Positions 53,080 to 61,588 of a stretch of DNA of 64,000 nt are shown in pieces (the stretch's first letter is position 1; each line of letters begins with the position of its first letter). Position numbers and translations under genes: made by a program. This stretch comes from Emticicia agri (GTDB lineage Bacteria > Bacteroidota > Bacteroidia > Cytophagales > Spirosomataceae), in the NCBI RefSeq assembly GCF_004168285.1, contig NZ_SEWF01000002.1, positions 186,001-250,000 of the forward strand, written 5' to 3'. A model generated the notes under the pieces. It did no database searches. It saw only the letters and a program-made list of their open reading frames with translations, and was not told where the DNA came from.

Positions 53080-54222
53080 ATGACCTTATTAATTGTTATT
53101 TTAGCTGTTGTGTTTTTGATTTTAACCATTATGGTTATTTCTAAAACCCAAACTCTATTGAAAGGTGTCAAAGATAAGTCAGAGTCAGAAGTAGAAGATA
53201 CGATTACTGATGGAGCAAACAATATGAATGCTATCGGGTTGTTTGTGTTTTGGATTCTGAGTGTAATCGGAGTTGTCTGGTCATTTGAATATGCGAAAAA
53301 AGACTTCCTGATATCTTTCGGAGATTTACCAACAGCATCATCGGTGCATGGTAAAGAAACCGACTACTGGTTCTGGTTCGGTATGGCTGTAATCACAGTA
53401 GCATTTCTTGTGGTGAATTCTGTCTTATTCTATTTTCCATTAAAATACAGATATAAAAAAGATAGAAAAGCTTATTTCTATCCTCATAATAACACACTTG
53501 AAATTGTCTGGACTTTGATACCGGCACTTGTGATGGCCGGGTTGGTATTTACAGGTCTTAAGGTGTGGAACAGCGTAATGTCAGATGCACCAAAAGATGC
53601 AGAGGTAATTGAAATCATGGGAAAACAATTCGGCTGGCAAGTGCGTTATGGTGGTGTTGATAACGAAAAATTAGGTAATTACAGTTATAAGTTGATTAAT
53701 GATGCCGAGGGTAACGAATTCGGTATTGATTTTACCGATGAAAACTCGTTTGATGATTTCACAAGTAATACAGAAATGCACATTCCGAAAGGCAAACCTG
53801 TATTATTGAAAATCAGAGCAAGAGATGTATTGCACAGTGTGTTTATCCCTCATATGCGTGTAAAAATGGACGCTGTACCGGGTATGCCAACCAAGTTCTG
53901 GTTTGTTGCCGACAAAAGTACGGCTGATATGCGTGCAGAATTAGGGAATCCTGATTTTAAATATGAGATTGCTTGTACAGAGGTTTGTGGTCGTAGCCAC
54001 TTTGCTATGAAACTTACTTTAATAGTAGATGAGCCGGCAGAATATGAAAAGTGGAAGAAAGAACAAAAATCATTGCTTGCCTCTAAGCCTGAGTTTATGG
54101 AAAAAGTACCTGCTAACCTGCAAGGTAAAGCGATGAAATACATCATGCCTGCTGCACCGGCAAGTACAGATAGCACCACCGCTGCTACAGGCGGAGCGGC
54201 AACATCAGCCTCTTTAAGATAA
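53080..54222 (+). CDS. coxB: Cytochrome c oxidase subunit II
   Basis: 380 residues. An N-terminal hydrophobic segment, two further TM helices (about 50-70 and 98-122), then the CuA cupredoxin domain: C299-T-E-V-C303-G-R-S-H307-F-A-M310 are the CuA ligands, and an upstream LHSVFIPHMR adds the other His. The C-terminal ~25 residues are a low-complexity Ala/Thr/Ser tail. No fused cytochrome c, so electrons probably come from ActA/ActE or a separate cytochrome. 82 bp after actF. Confidence 0.95.
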   Translation: MTLLIVILAVVFLILTIMVISKTQTLLKGVKDKSESEVEDTITDGANNMNAIGLFVFWILSVIGVVWSFEYAKKDFLISFGDLPTASSVHGKETDYWFWFGMAVITVAFLVVNSVLFYFPLKYRYKKDRKAYFYPHNNTLEIVWTLIPALVMAGLVFTGLKVWNSVMSDAPKDAEVIEIMGKQFGWQVRYGGVDNEKLGNYSYKLINDAEGNEFGIDFTDENSFDDFTSNTEMHIPKGKPVLLKIRARDVLHSVFIPHMRVKMDAVPGMPTKFWFVADKSTADMRAELGNPDFKYEIACTEVCGRSHFAMKLTLIVDEPAEYEKWKKEQKSLLASKPEFMEKVPANLQGKAMKYIMPAAPASTDSTTAATGGAATSASLR

Positions 54223-54259
54223 TTATTAACAACAGAAAATTCTTAAAAATAGTAATATT

Positions 54260-56137
54260 ATGGCAGCAGCAGCACACGCAGACGTACATGCCAACGAACA
54301 TGACCACGCTCACGAACACCATGAGCTGAGTTTTATCAGAAAGTACATTTTTTCTGAAGACCATAAAGTAATTGCTAAACAGTATCTGATTTCAGGTATT
54401 ATCTGGGCTTTGATTGGAGGTTTCTTGTCATTAGTTTTTCGCTTACAATTAGGTTTTCCCGGAATTGACTTAGGTTGGTTAAAGCCTATTCTTGGAGAAA
54501 GATGGTTTGATGAAGCCGGAAAACTTGACCCTAACTACTACATTGCCTTGGTAACCATGCACGGAACCATCATGGTATTCTTTGTATTGACAGCCGGATT
54601 AAGCGGTACTTTCTCTAACTTCCTTATTCCGCTACAAGTAGGTGCAAGAGATATGGCATCAGGATTTATCAATATGTTATCTTATTGGTTCTTCTTCCTT
54701 TCAAGTGTTATCATGTTTGCTTCGTTGTTTGTGCATGATGGCCCTGCGGGTGGTGGTTGGGTTGTTTATCCTCCATTAAGTGCTTTACCAGATGCTGCAC
54801 CGGGTTCAGGAACAGGTATGACCATGTGGTTGGTGAGTATGGCAATCTTTATCGTATCCAGTTTATTGGGTAGTGTAAACTATGTAACTACTGTAATTAA
54901 CTTGCGTACAAGAGGGATGACTTTCGATAAAATGCCTCTGACAATCTGGGCGTTTACATTTACTGCTATCTTAGGTATCTTGTCATTCCCTGTATTATTC
55001 TCTGCGGCACTTTTATTGATTTTCGATCGTAGTTTCGGAACAAGTTTCTATCTGTCAGATATTTATATCAATGGTCAGGCATTACCAAATCAAGGTGGTA
55101 GCCCTATCTTATTCCAGCACTTATTCTGGTTCTTAGGTCACCCGGAAGTATATATCGTAATCCTTCCTGCCTTAGGTATGACGTCGGAAATCATTGCTAC
55201 TAATTCAAGAAAACCAATTTTTGGTTACAGAGCCATGATTTTCTCAATGTTGGGTATCATGTTCCTGGCCTTCATCGTATGGGCTCACCACATGTTCATG
55301 ACAGGTATGAATCCATTCTTAGGTTCGGTGTTCATGCTCTTGACCTTGATTATTGCAGTACCGTCGGCCGTAAAAGCCTTCAACTATATTACAACCATGT
55401 GGAGAGGTAACATCGTGTTTACTCCTGCTATGTTGTTCTCAATTGGTCTGGTATCTTTCTTCGTATCGGGTGGTGTTACAGGTATTATTTTAGGTAATAG
55501 TGCTTTAGATATTCAATTGCACGATACTTACTTTGTAGTAGCTCACTTCCACCTGGTAATGGGTTCTGCAGCCTTCTTCGGAATGGTGGCAGGGGTATAT
55601 CACTGGTTCCCTAAGATGTTTGGCAGAATGATGAATGCTACTTTAGGTTACATTCACTTCTGGATTACGTTCGCTGGGGTTTATGTAGTATTCTTCCCGC
55701 AACACTACTTAGGTATTGCCGGTTTCCCAAGAAGATATTACTCTTATACAGGTTTTGACTTTACTAACAAATATCAGGACTTAGCAGAATTAAGTACTAT
55801 TGCCGCTATCGTGGTATTTGCAGCAAATATTATTTTCTTGTTCAACTTCTTCTATTCGATGTTCTGGGGTAAAAAAGCAACTGCTAACCCTTGGCGTTCA
55901 AATACTTTGGAGTGGACAACACCGGTTAATCCGGGTCATGGTAACTGGGAAGGAGAGATTCCTGCGGTTTATCGTTGGCCTTACGATTATAGCAAGCCAG
56001 GTGCTGCCGAAGATTTTATCCCTCAGAACATTCCGTTCTCAGCTACTCCAGAGTCTAACCTGGAAGATGAAAACGAGCAAATCAAAGAGGAAAAAGAAAT
56101 TGAGGGAATTAAGTTTAATTACAATATCCCTGATTGA
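54260..56137 (+). CDS. coxA: Cytochrome c oxidase subunit I
   Basis: 625 residues, about twelve or more TM helices, long N-terminal His-rich segment (~1-25). The cross-linked His-Tyr of A-type oxidases is visible as H294-P-E-V-Y298, with AHHMFMTG for the CuB/heme ligands, and TYFVVAHFHLVMG for the heme a/a3 His pair. It reduces O2 to water and pumps protons. It works with the Act complex as the terminal oxidase. The C-terminal soluble tail is acidic. Confidence 0.97.
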   Translation: MAAAAHADVHANEHDHAHEHHELSFIRKYIFSEDHKVIAKQYLISGIIWALIGGFLSLVFRLQLGFPGIDLGWLKPILGERWFDEAGKLDPNYYIALVTMHGTIMVFFVLTAGLSGTFSNFLIPLQVGARDMASGFINMLSYWFFFLSSVIMFASLFVHDGPAGGGWVVYPPLSALPDAAPGSGTGMTMWLVSMAIFIVSSLLGSVNYVTTVINLRTRGMTFDKMPLTIWAFTFTAILGILSFPVLFSAALLLIFDRSFGTSFYLSDIYINGQALPNQGGSPILFQHLFWFLGHPEVYIVILPALGMTSEIIATNSRKPIFGYRAMIFSMLGIMFLAFIVWAHHMFMTGMNPFLGSVFMLLTLIIAVPSAVKAFNYITTMWRGNIVFTPAMLFSIGLVSFFVSGGVTGIILGNSALDIQLHDTYFVVAHFHLVMGSAAFFGMVAGVYHWFPKMFGRMMNATLGYIHFWITFAGVYVVFFPQHYLGIAGFPRRYYSYTGFDFTNKYQDLAELSTIAAIVVFAANIIFLFNFFYSMFWGKKATANPWRSNTLEWTTPVNPGHGNWEGEIPAVYRWPYDYSKPGAAEDFIPQNIPFSATPESNLEDENEQIKEEKEIEGIKFNYNIPD

Positions 56138-56153
56138 TAAACCAAGATTTTAA

Positions 56154-56185
56154 GTTAAGTAGCTTTAGCAATAAAGCTACTTAAC
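56154..56185 (+). other. Perfect hairpin with GCAA tetraloop between coxA and ctaA
   Basis: GTTAAGTAGCTTTA (56154-56167) pairs over all 14 bases with TAAAGCTACTTAAC (56172-56185) around GCAA, a GNRA tetraloop. No T run follows, so it is more likely an mRNA-stabilising or processing element than a terminator. Confidence 0.75.
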
Positions 56186-56203
56186 ATATAAATCAACAAA
56201 ATC

Positions 56204-57181
56204 ATGGTAACTTTTAGAAAGCTGGGTGTCTGGACGATTGGAGCGATATATGTGCTGATATTGGTTGGAGGTATTGTTCGGGCAACAGGTTCTGGTATGG
56301 GTTGTCCTGATTGGCCTAAATGTTTTGGCAGTTGGGTACCACCAACAGATATTTCGCAATTACCTGTCAATTACAAAGAGATTTTTGGTGCCAAACTCAA
56401 AGGCGAAGTAGAATTTAATGCAGTTAAAACCTGGGTTGAATATATAAACCGATTGGTTGGCGTATTAATAGGTCTGTTTGTTTTTGCCACTTTTTTGACT
56501 TCGATACGTTCTTTCTGGAAAAAAGACAGAACGATTGTTTGGTTAAGTTTCATCGCTTTTGTATTGGTTGGTTTTGAGGGGTGGTTGGGTTCAAAAGTAG
56601 TGTCGAGCGAGTTACACCCCGTAATGATTACACTACATATGTTGCTGTCGGTCATTATTGTGTTTGTGTTGTTGTATGCAGTGGCGAGGTCTTACACTCA
56701 TGTAGTAGAAGTTGAAGACATCAAAGAAGCAGGTTCAATCAGTTTTCTGCTTACAGCCTTGATATTGGTTACGCTTGGTCAGGTATTGTTAGGTACACAG
56801 GTAAGAGAAATGGTTGACCAGGTAGCGATAGCGATGGGAGAACAGTTAAGAAGCGAATGGGTAGCTAATCTGGGCGGAAAGTTTGCAACGCATCGTTGGT
56901 TTTCATTTGTAGTTTTAGGTTTACATATTTTATTTCTAAACAGAATACTAAAAAATAACAGCCATAAAGGAATTATCTATCAGTTTTCAATTGGGCTGAT
57001 AATTCTGATAGCCATTGAAATGGTATCAGGCTTGATTTTAGGTTATCTGGGACTTCCGGCTTATTCGCAGCCTATTCATTTAACAATTGCCATTCTGATG
57101 TTAGGAGTACAGTTTGTTTTGTATCTGTTGTTGAATAAAGAAAGGATTTTCAGAGGCGTTCCGGAATTTTCATTAAAGTAA
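56204..57181 (+). CDS. ctaA: Heme A synthase (COX15/CtaA)
   Basis: 325 residues, eight TM helices. Conserved parts: GGIVRATGSGMGCPDWPKCFGSWVPP near the N-terminus, VEYINRLVGVLIGL (a heme-ligand His is replaced by Asn-Arg context here; EYINR), and THRWFSFVVLGLH in the second half. It converts heme O to heme A for subunit I. Its TAA overlaps the ATG of ctaB by one base. Confidence 0.94.
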   Translation: MVTFRKLGVWTIGAIYVLILVGGIVRATGSGMGCPDWPKCFGSWVPPTDISQLPVNYKEIFGAKLKGEVEFNAVKTWVEYINRLVGVLIGLFVFATFLTSIRSFWKKDRTIVWLSFIAFVLVGFEGWLGSKVVSSELHPVMITLHMLLSVIIVFVLLYAVARSYTHVVEVEDIKEAGSISFLLTALILVTLGQVLLGTQVREMVDQVAIAMGEQLRSEWVANLGGKFATHRWFSFVVLGLHILFLNRILKNNSHKGIIYQFSIGLIILIAIEMVSGLILGYLGLPAYSQPIHLTIAILMLGVQFVLYLLLNKERIFRGVPEFSLK

Positions 57182-58062
57182 TGAGTCAATCAGTCAGTCA
57201 AAATATAGTTAGTGTAAAGCTCAGGGCTTTATATGACATCACAAAATTCAGGTTGTCTGCAACCGTGGTTTTTTCTGGGGCGTTTGGTTTTATATTAGGG
57301 GCTGATAAGTTAGACTGGGTAAAGTTAGTTCTTTTCTGTATTGCGGCATTTTCAACAACAGCCGCCGCCAATATCATCAACCAGATTATTGAAAAAGATC
57401 TGGATACCTTGATGAAGCGTACGCAAGACCGCCCTTTGCCAAGTGGCAGATTATCGGTAAAAGAAGCAGCGTTTTTTGGTTGGGGATTAGCAGTAATAGC
57501 CATGTATATTCTGTTCTATGAATTTAATCTGAGAGCAGGTTTAGTGGCTTTGTTATCAATGGTTTTATATGGCTTTGTCTATACTCCACTGAAAAGAGTA
57601 GGGCCGATTGCAGTAGCAGTAGGGGCATTGCCTGGCGCTTTTCCTCCGATGATTGGTTGGATAGCGGCTACAAACCATTTCGGATTAGAACCGGGTATTT
57701 TGTTTGCCATTCAGTTTTTCTGGCAGTTCCCGCATTTCTGGGCCATTGCCTGGGTTTTAAATGAAGATTACAGCAAAGCAGGTTTTAAATTGTTGCCCTC
57801 AAGTGGTGGACAAAACCTGAACTCTGCTATTCAGATAATGATTTATACCTTGTTTTTATTACCCTTATGTTGGGTGCCTTATTATATGGGTATGACAGGT
57901 ATCAATTCGGCTATAGTAGCGATGATTTTTGGTATCCTTTTCCTGGCGCAGACATTCCATCTGATGAGAAAAGTAGATAGAAAAGCCGCATTGCAATTAA
58001 TGTTCGGGTCGTTTATTTATCTTCCGGTAGTGCAGATTGCCTACCTTTTAGATAAAATATAA
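57181..58062 (+). CDS. ctaB: Protoheme IX farnesyltransferase (heme O synthase)
   Basis: 293 residues, eight to nine TM helices of the UbiA fold. The prenyl-diphosphate-binding motif is seen at NIINQIIEKDLDTLMKRTQDRPLPSG (D73, D75), with the second loop at FPHFWAIAWVLNEDYSKAGFKLLP. It farnesylates heme B to heme O, supplying CtaA. Translationally coupled to ctaA (TAATG). Confidence 0.95.
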   Translation: MSQSVSQNIVSVKLRALYDITKFRLSATVVFSGAFGFILGADKLDWVKLVLFCIAAFSTTAAANIINQIIEKDLDTLMKRTQDRPLPSGRLSVKEAAFFGWGLAVIAMYILFYEFNLRAGLVALLSMVLYGFVYTPLKRVGPIAVAVGALPGAFPPMIGWIAATNHFGLEPGILFAIQFFWQFPHFWAIAWVLNEDYSKAGFKLLPSSGGQNLNSAIQIMIYTLFLLPLCWVPYYMGMTGINSAIVAMIFGILFLAQTFHLMRKVDRKAALQLMFGSFIYLPVVQIAYLLDKI

Positions 58063-58085
58063 GCCTATTAGATTCAGGTAAAAAA

Positions 58086-58685
58086 ATGAGAGAAAAAGAG
58101 TTAAAAATGCCTATAAATAAGTTGACCGAAGAACCTAAACAGGTATTGTCGGTCAATAAATGGAAGTTTATGGTATGGCTCTTCATTATTACCATCATTA
58201 TGCTCTTTGCTTCGCAAACAAGTGCATATCTGGTAAGAAGAGCAGAGGGTAACTGGGTAGAATTTGATATTCCGCAGATATTTTGGTTTAGTACGCTTGT
58301 GTTGCTGGTAAGTAGTGTTTCTATGCACTTTTCGTTGCAAGCAGCTAAGAAGAATAACCAAGCATTATTGAAAACTGCGGTAGCCATTACCTTTATTTTC
58401 GGAATGACATTCTTAGTTATGCAATACCTCGGTTGGCAGAATCTGCAACAACAAGGTGTATTCTTAAAAGGCAATCCATCTGGCTCGTTCTTCTATGTAT
58501 TTACGGGTTTACACATGGCTCACCTTTTAATCGGATTGGGAATTCTGGTGGCTACTTTTATTATGGCATTCAGAATGAAAATCAATTCTAAGAATACTTT
58601 GCTGGTTGAAGTATGCGCAACAGCATGGCATTTCCTTGATTTACTTTGGGTATATTTGTTCGTATTTTTATTGTATTTTAGATAA
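58086..58685 (+). CDS. Cytochrome c oxidase subunit III-like protein (first copy)
   Basis: 199 residues, five TM helices. ATG 58086 begins MREKELKMPINKL; ATG 58107 (MPINKL) is an alternative. FFYVFTGLHMAHLLIGLGILV and ATAWHFLDLLWVYLFVFLLYF are typical of subunit III. This is the shorter of two subunit-III-type proteins that occur in series in Bacteroidota cox operons. Confidence 0.92.
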   Translation: MREKELKMPINKLTEEPKQVLSVNKWKFMVWLFIITIIMLFASQTSAYLVRRAEGNWVEFDIPQIFWFSTLVLLVSSVSMHFSLQAAKKNNQALLKTAVAITFIFGMTFLVMQYLGWQNLQQQGVFLKGNPSGSFFYVFTGLHMAHLLIGLGILVATFIMAFRMKINSKNTLLVEVCATAWHFLDLLWVYLFVFLLYFR

Positions 58686-58753
58686 ACTTTTTACAATTTC
58701 AAGATTTAAACAGGTAACTTTACAGCCTGTTTGAAACTCAGAAACTATCAGCT

Positions 58754-59500
58754 ATGGCAAGTGCAAATAACTCAACGACCGCTGAACATTTAATGTGGAA
58801 GGGTGGAATCCAACCAATGAAAGTTGGATACGGAAAATTAATGATGTGGATTTTCCTTCTATCCGATACGTTTACTTTTTCGGCTTTACTGGTTTCTTAT
58901 GGTTTGGTGCGTTTTAGTTTTCCAACCTTTGAAGGATTAAGAAAAAACTTTGAATTTTCGAATGCCTGGTGGCCAATCCCGGAGCGAGTATTTGAGGCGG
59001 TTCCGTTCTTGCATGGCATATCAGCTCCACTGGTATTCGTAGGTATCATGACATTCATTCTTATCATGAGTTCGGTTACAATGGTATTGGCCGTAGAAGC
59101 CGGACACCGTCGCGACAAAGCTGATGTAGAAAAATATATGCTTTGGACAATCCTGGGTGGTATTGCCTTCTTAAGCTCACAGGCTTGGGAGTGGGGACAC
59201 TTCATCCACGGTACCGAAGAAGGTCTTACTTTGGCTAATGGTACTAAAGTATTTGGTGCTAACCTGGTTCAGAATCAATATGGCCCTCCGGCTTTTGCAG
59301 ACTTTTTCTTCTTTATTACCGGTTTCCACGGAACCCACGTATTATCAGGCGTAGTGTTGAACGTTCTGGTTTTCTATAATGCTTCTAATGGCATTTACGA
59401 AAAAAGAGGACACTATGAAATGGTAGAAAAAGTAGGTTTATACTGGCACTTTGTGGACCTTGTTTGGGTATTCGTATTTACCTTCTTCTACCTTGTGTAG
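58754..59500 (+). CDS. coxC: Cytochrome c oxidase subunit III
   Basis: 248 residues, about seven TM helices. KLMMWIFLLSDTFTFSALLVSYG at the N-terminus, WEWGHFIHGTEEG in the middle, and FFITGFHGTHVLSGV plus YWHFVDLVWVFVFTFFYL at the end are standard subunit III features. It stabilises the active site and proton uptake of subunit I. 68 bp after the first subunit-III-like gene. Confidence 0.94.
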   Translation: MASANNSTTAEHLMWKGGIQPMKVGYGKLMMWIFLLSDTFTFSALLVSYGLVRFSFPTFEGLRKNFEFSNAWWPIPERVFEAVPFLHGISAPLVFVGIMTFILIMSSVTMVLAVEAGHRRDKADVEKYMLWTILGGIAFLSSQAWEWGHFIHGTEEGLTLANGTKVFGANLVQNQYGPPAFADFFFFITGFHGTHVLSGVVLNVLVFYNASNGIYEKRGHYEMVEKVGLYWHFVDLVWVFVFTFFYLV

Positions 59501-59563
59501 TCAGAATAGATAATGATTTCTCAATCGTCAGATTGGATAAACTTAAAAATATTGTATTAAAAA

Positions 59564-59908
59564 ATGGCTCAACATACAGAACACCACGGTCACGAAGAGA
59601 AACTCCCGGCGCAAACCAAAGAAATCTGGAAAACGTTCTGGATACTTTTAATCATCACTTCAATTGAGTTCGTGATTGCATTTACCATAGATGCAGACCA
59701 TTATAAATGGACAAAAATCGGAATCTTCATTATTCTGACTATTGTGAAAGCATACTACATTGTTGGTATCTTTATGCACTTAAAACATGAAGTGAAATCA
59801 CTGATATGGACAATTGTATTACCCTGTATATTTGTTGTATGGTTAGTTGTAGCTTTGATTATTGAGGGGGGATATATTGGATTTGAACGCTTCATATTCG
59901 GAAAATGA
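59564..59908 (+). CDS. Cytochrome c oxidase subunit IV family protein
   Basis: 114 residues with three TM helices (about 24-42, 54-75 and 85-106), including YYIVGIFMHLKHEVKSLIW, characteristic of the small bacterial subunit IV (CyoD-like). His-rich N-terminus. Its stop overlaps the start of the sco gene (ATGA). Confidence 0.92.
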   Translation: MAQHTEHHGHEEKLPAQTKEIWKTFWILLIITSIEFVIAFTIDADHYKWTKIGIFIILTIVKAYYIVGIFMHLKHEVKSLIWTIVLPCIFVVWLVVALIIEGGYIGFERFIFGK

Positions 59909-60609
59909 GTAAAAATTTTAGCAAGGCCGGAATACTAATAGCGATATTAGTAATTCCGGCTTTTATATTTATATTTCTGAAACTCTTCGGAAATAATTAT
60001 TATAAGCTCCCGTATTTTATGCCTGAGATGGATGAACACGGACAGGTATTGATGAAAGGAGCAGATACGGTATTTCATAAAATACCTGAGTTTAAGTTGA
60101 CCGACCAGAACGGTAGTGAATTTTCTTCTCAACAGACAAAAGGTAAAATCTACGTAGCCAATTTCTTCTTTACCCGTTGCGGAACTATCTGCCCCAAACT
60201 GAGTTCGTCTATGATACGTGTGCAGGATTTATTTGTAGATAGTCCTGACGTAATGATGGTTTCTCATTCAGTTGACCCTAATCATGATACACCGGAAGTA
60301 CTGAAAACTTATGCGAAAAAGTATGATGCCAAAGACGGTAAATGGTTTTTTCTGACAGGAGATAAGAAAGCAGTATATGATTTGGCTATCAAAGGTTATA
60401 AGTTGCCTATAGCCGATGCGTCGGAATATGATAAGAATATCAAGAATGTAGATGAAATGTTTATCCATTCTGAGAAAATGATGCTGATAGATAAAGAAGG
60501 GTATATCAGAGGTATTTATGATGGCACCTTTAATGCCGATGTAGAAAGGTTGATAGCTGAAATAAAAGTATTACAGGAAATTTATAAAGACAAAAATAAT
60601 CCTCAATAG
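59905..60609 (+). CDS. SCO family copper chaperone
   Basis: 234 residues. An N-terminal membrane anchor (~10-27), then a thioredoxin-like domain with the copper-binding CxxxC (C92-G-T-I-C96-PKLSSSM) and the third ligand His188 (MFIHSEKMMLID). It delivers copper to, or maintains thiols of, the CuA site of subunit II. Overlaps the subunit IV gene by 4 bp. Confidence 0.94.
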   Translation: MSKNFSKAGILIAILVIPAFIFIFLKLFGNNYYKLPYFMPEMDEHGQVLMKGADTVFHKIPEFKLTDQNGSEFSSQQTKGKIYVANFFFTRCGTICPKLSSSMIRVQDLFVDSPDVMMVSHSVDPNHDTPEVLKTYAKKYDAKDGKWFFLTGDKKAVYDLAIKGYKLPIADASEYDKNIKNVDEMFIHSEKMMLIDKEGYIRGIYDGTFNADVERLIAEIKVLQEIYKDKNNPQ

Positions 60610-60620
60610 AGGGAATAAGT

Positions 60621-61151
60621 ATGGAAGCACAGTTAGAGAAAAAATCCATGTTATGGATAAATTTACTATCAATAGTGATACCATTGGTAGTAGCATTGAT
60701 GTTGGGCATTCGTCAGAAATTTGACTTAGGTGCCTGGACAAAAGTTTTGCCGCATGCAATCGGAATGATTAATTCATTAACGGCTGTTTTATTATTATAC
60801 GGATTTTATCTGATTAAACAAAGAAAGATAGAGCAGCATAAGAATGTAATGACAGGTGCCTTTACTTTAGGAGGTTTGTTCTTGGTATGTTATGTAGCTT
60901 ATCATATTTCAAACCCAAGTACGAAATTTGGCGGAGAGGGTATTATGCGTTATCTTTATTTTTTCGTACTGATTAGTCATATCGGGCTGTCTTTTATCGT
61001 TTTACCTTTGGTATTAAGAACCTATTATTTTTCGTGGACTAACCAGATAGCACGACACAGAAAAATAGCAAAGATTGCTTTTCCAATCTGGTTATATGTA
61101 TCTATTACAGGAGTAATTGCTTATTTAATGATAAAACCTTATTATCTTTAA
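60621..61151 (+). CDS. DUF420 family membrane protein
   Basis: 176 residues, five TM helices. Several membrane His residues (LPHAIGMIN, YHISNPST, LISHIGLSF) resemble DUF420/CtaM-like proteins that are needed for maturation of heme-A-type oxidases in some bacteria. A role in oxidase assembly here is inferred from family and position. 11 bp after sco. Confidence 0.88.
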   Translation: MEAQLEKKSMLWINLLSIVIPLVVALMLGIRQKFDLGAWTKVLPHAIGMINSLTAVLLLYGFYLIKQRKIEQHKNVMTGAFTLGGLFLVCYVAYHISNPSTKFGGEGIMRYLYFFVLISHIGLSFIVLPLVLRTYYFSWTNQIARHRKIAKIAFPIWLYVSITGVIAYLMIKPYYL

Positions 61152-61155
61152 GACA

Positions 61156-61413
61156 ATGAAAGCATTCAGAATCATATTAAGTACAACCGTATTTCTATTA
61201 ATCAGTTGTACGTTTTCAATGGCACAATGTGCTATGTGTAGAGCTACTGTGGGTAGCAACCTGAGCGAAGGCCGTGGGGTGATTGGCACAGGAATTAATG
61301 ATGGAATTTTGTATTTACTGGCAATTACCTATTTATCAATCCCGACATTGATATTTATCTGGTATCGTAGTGCCAAAAAAGAAATGAATTTAAAACTGAA
61401 ATTGAATAGATAA
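61156..61413 (+). CDS. Small CxxC membrane protein at the end of the cox operon
   Basis: 85 residues. A signal sequence or first TM ends at MAQ; directly after comes CAMCRATV, a CxxC in the first residues of the mature protein; a second TM follows at ~51-70 and a basic cytoplasmic tail. It is 4 bp after the DUF420 gene. The function is unknown. The exported CxxC suggests a metal- or thiol-handling part in oxidase assembly, but this is inference. Confidence 0.8.
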   Translation: MKAFRIILSTTVFLLISCTFSMAQCAMCRATVGSNLSEGRGVIGTGINDGILYLLAITYLSIPTLIFIWYRSAKKEMNLKLKLNR

Positions 61414-61456
61414 ACTGCTTGAAAAGCGAGTCTTTTATTTCATCAACATAACCAAG

Positions 61457-61490
61457 AAGAATCTGCCACTATAATTGCAGATTCTTTTTT
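61457..61490 (+). terminator. Terminator of the act-cox operon
   Basis: AAGAATCTGC pairs perfectly with GCAGATTCTT around a 10-nt loop and runs into TTTT. It is the first strong terminator after actA. Confidence 0.9.
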
Positions 61491-61502
61491 GTTTTCAACT
61501 TA

Positions 61503-61530
61503 TTGGGTTTTCTATTTCTTTAGTATCTTG
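61503..61530 (+). promoter_or_regulatory. Weak promoter candidate for the Gfo/Idh/MocA gene
   Basis: TTG (61503-61505), 18 nt, TATCTTG (61524-61530); the -7 box lacks one T. Confidence 0.3.
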
Positions 61531-61588
61531 CAATGTGCTTGTCTATACAAGCATTTTACAATCTATCAACCTTCATAATATTTTAACC

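Noticed and set aside
61475-61588. Extended start of the Gfo/Idh/MocA oxidoreductase
   Set aside because: It would begin within the terminator of the cox operon; the Rossmann fold begins just after ATG 61589.
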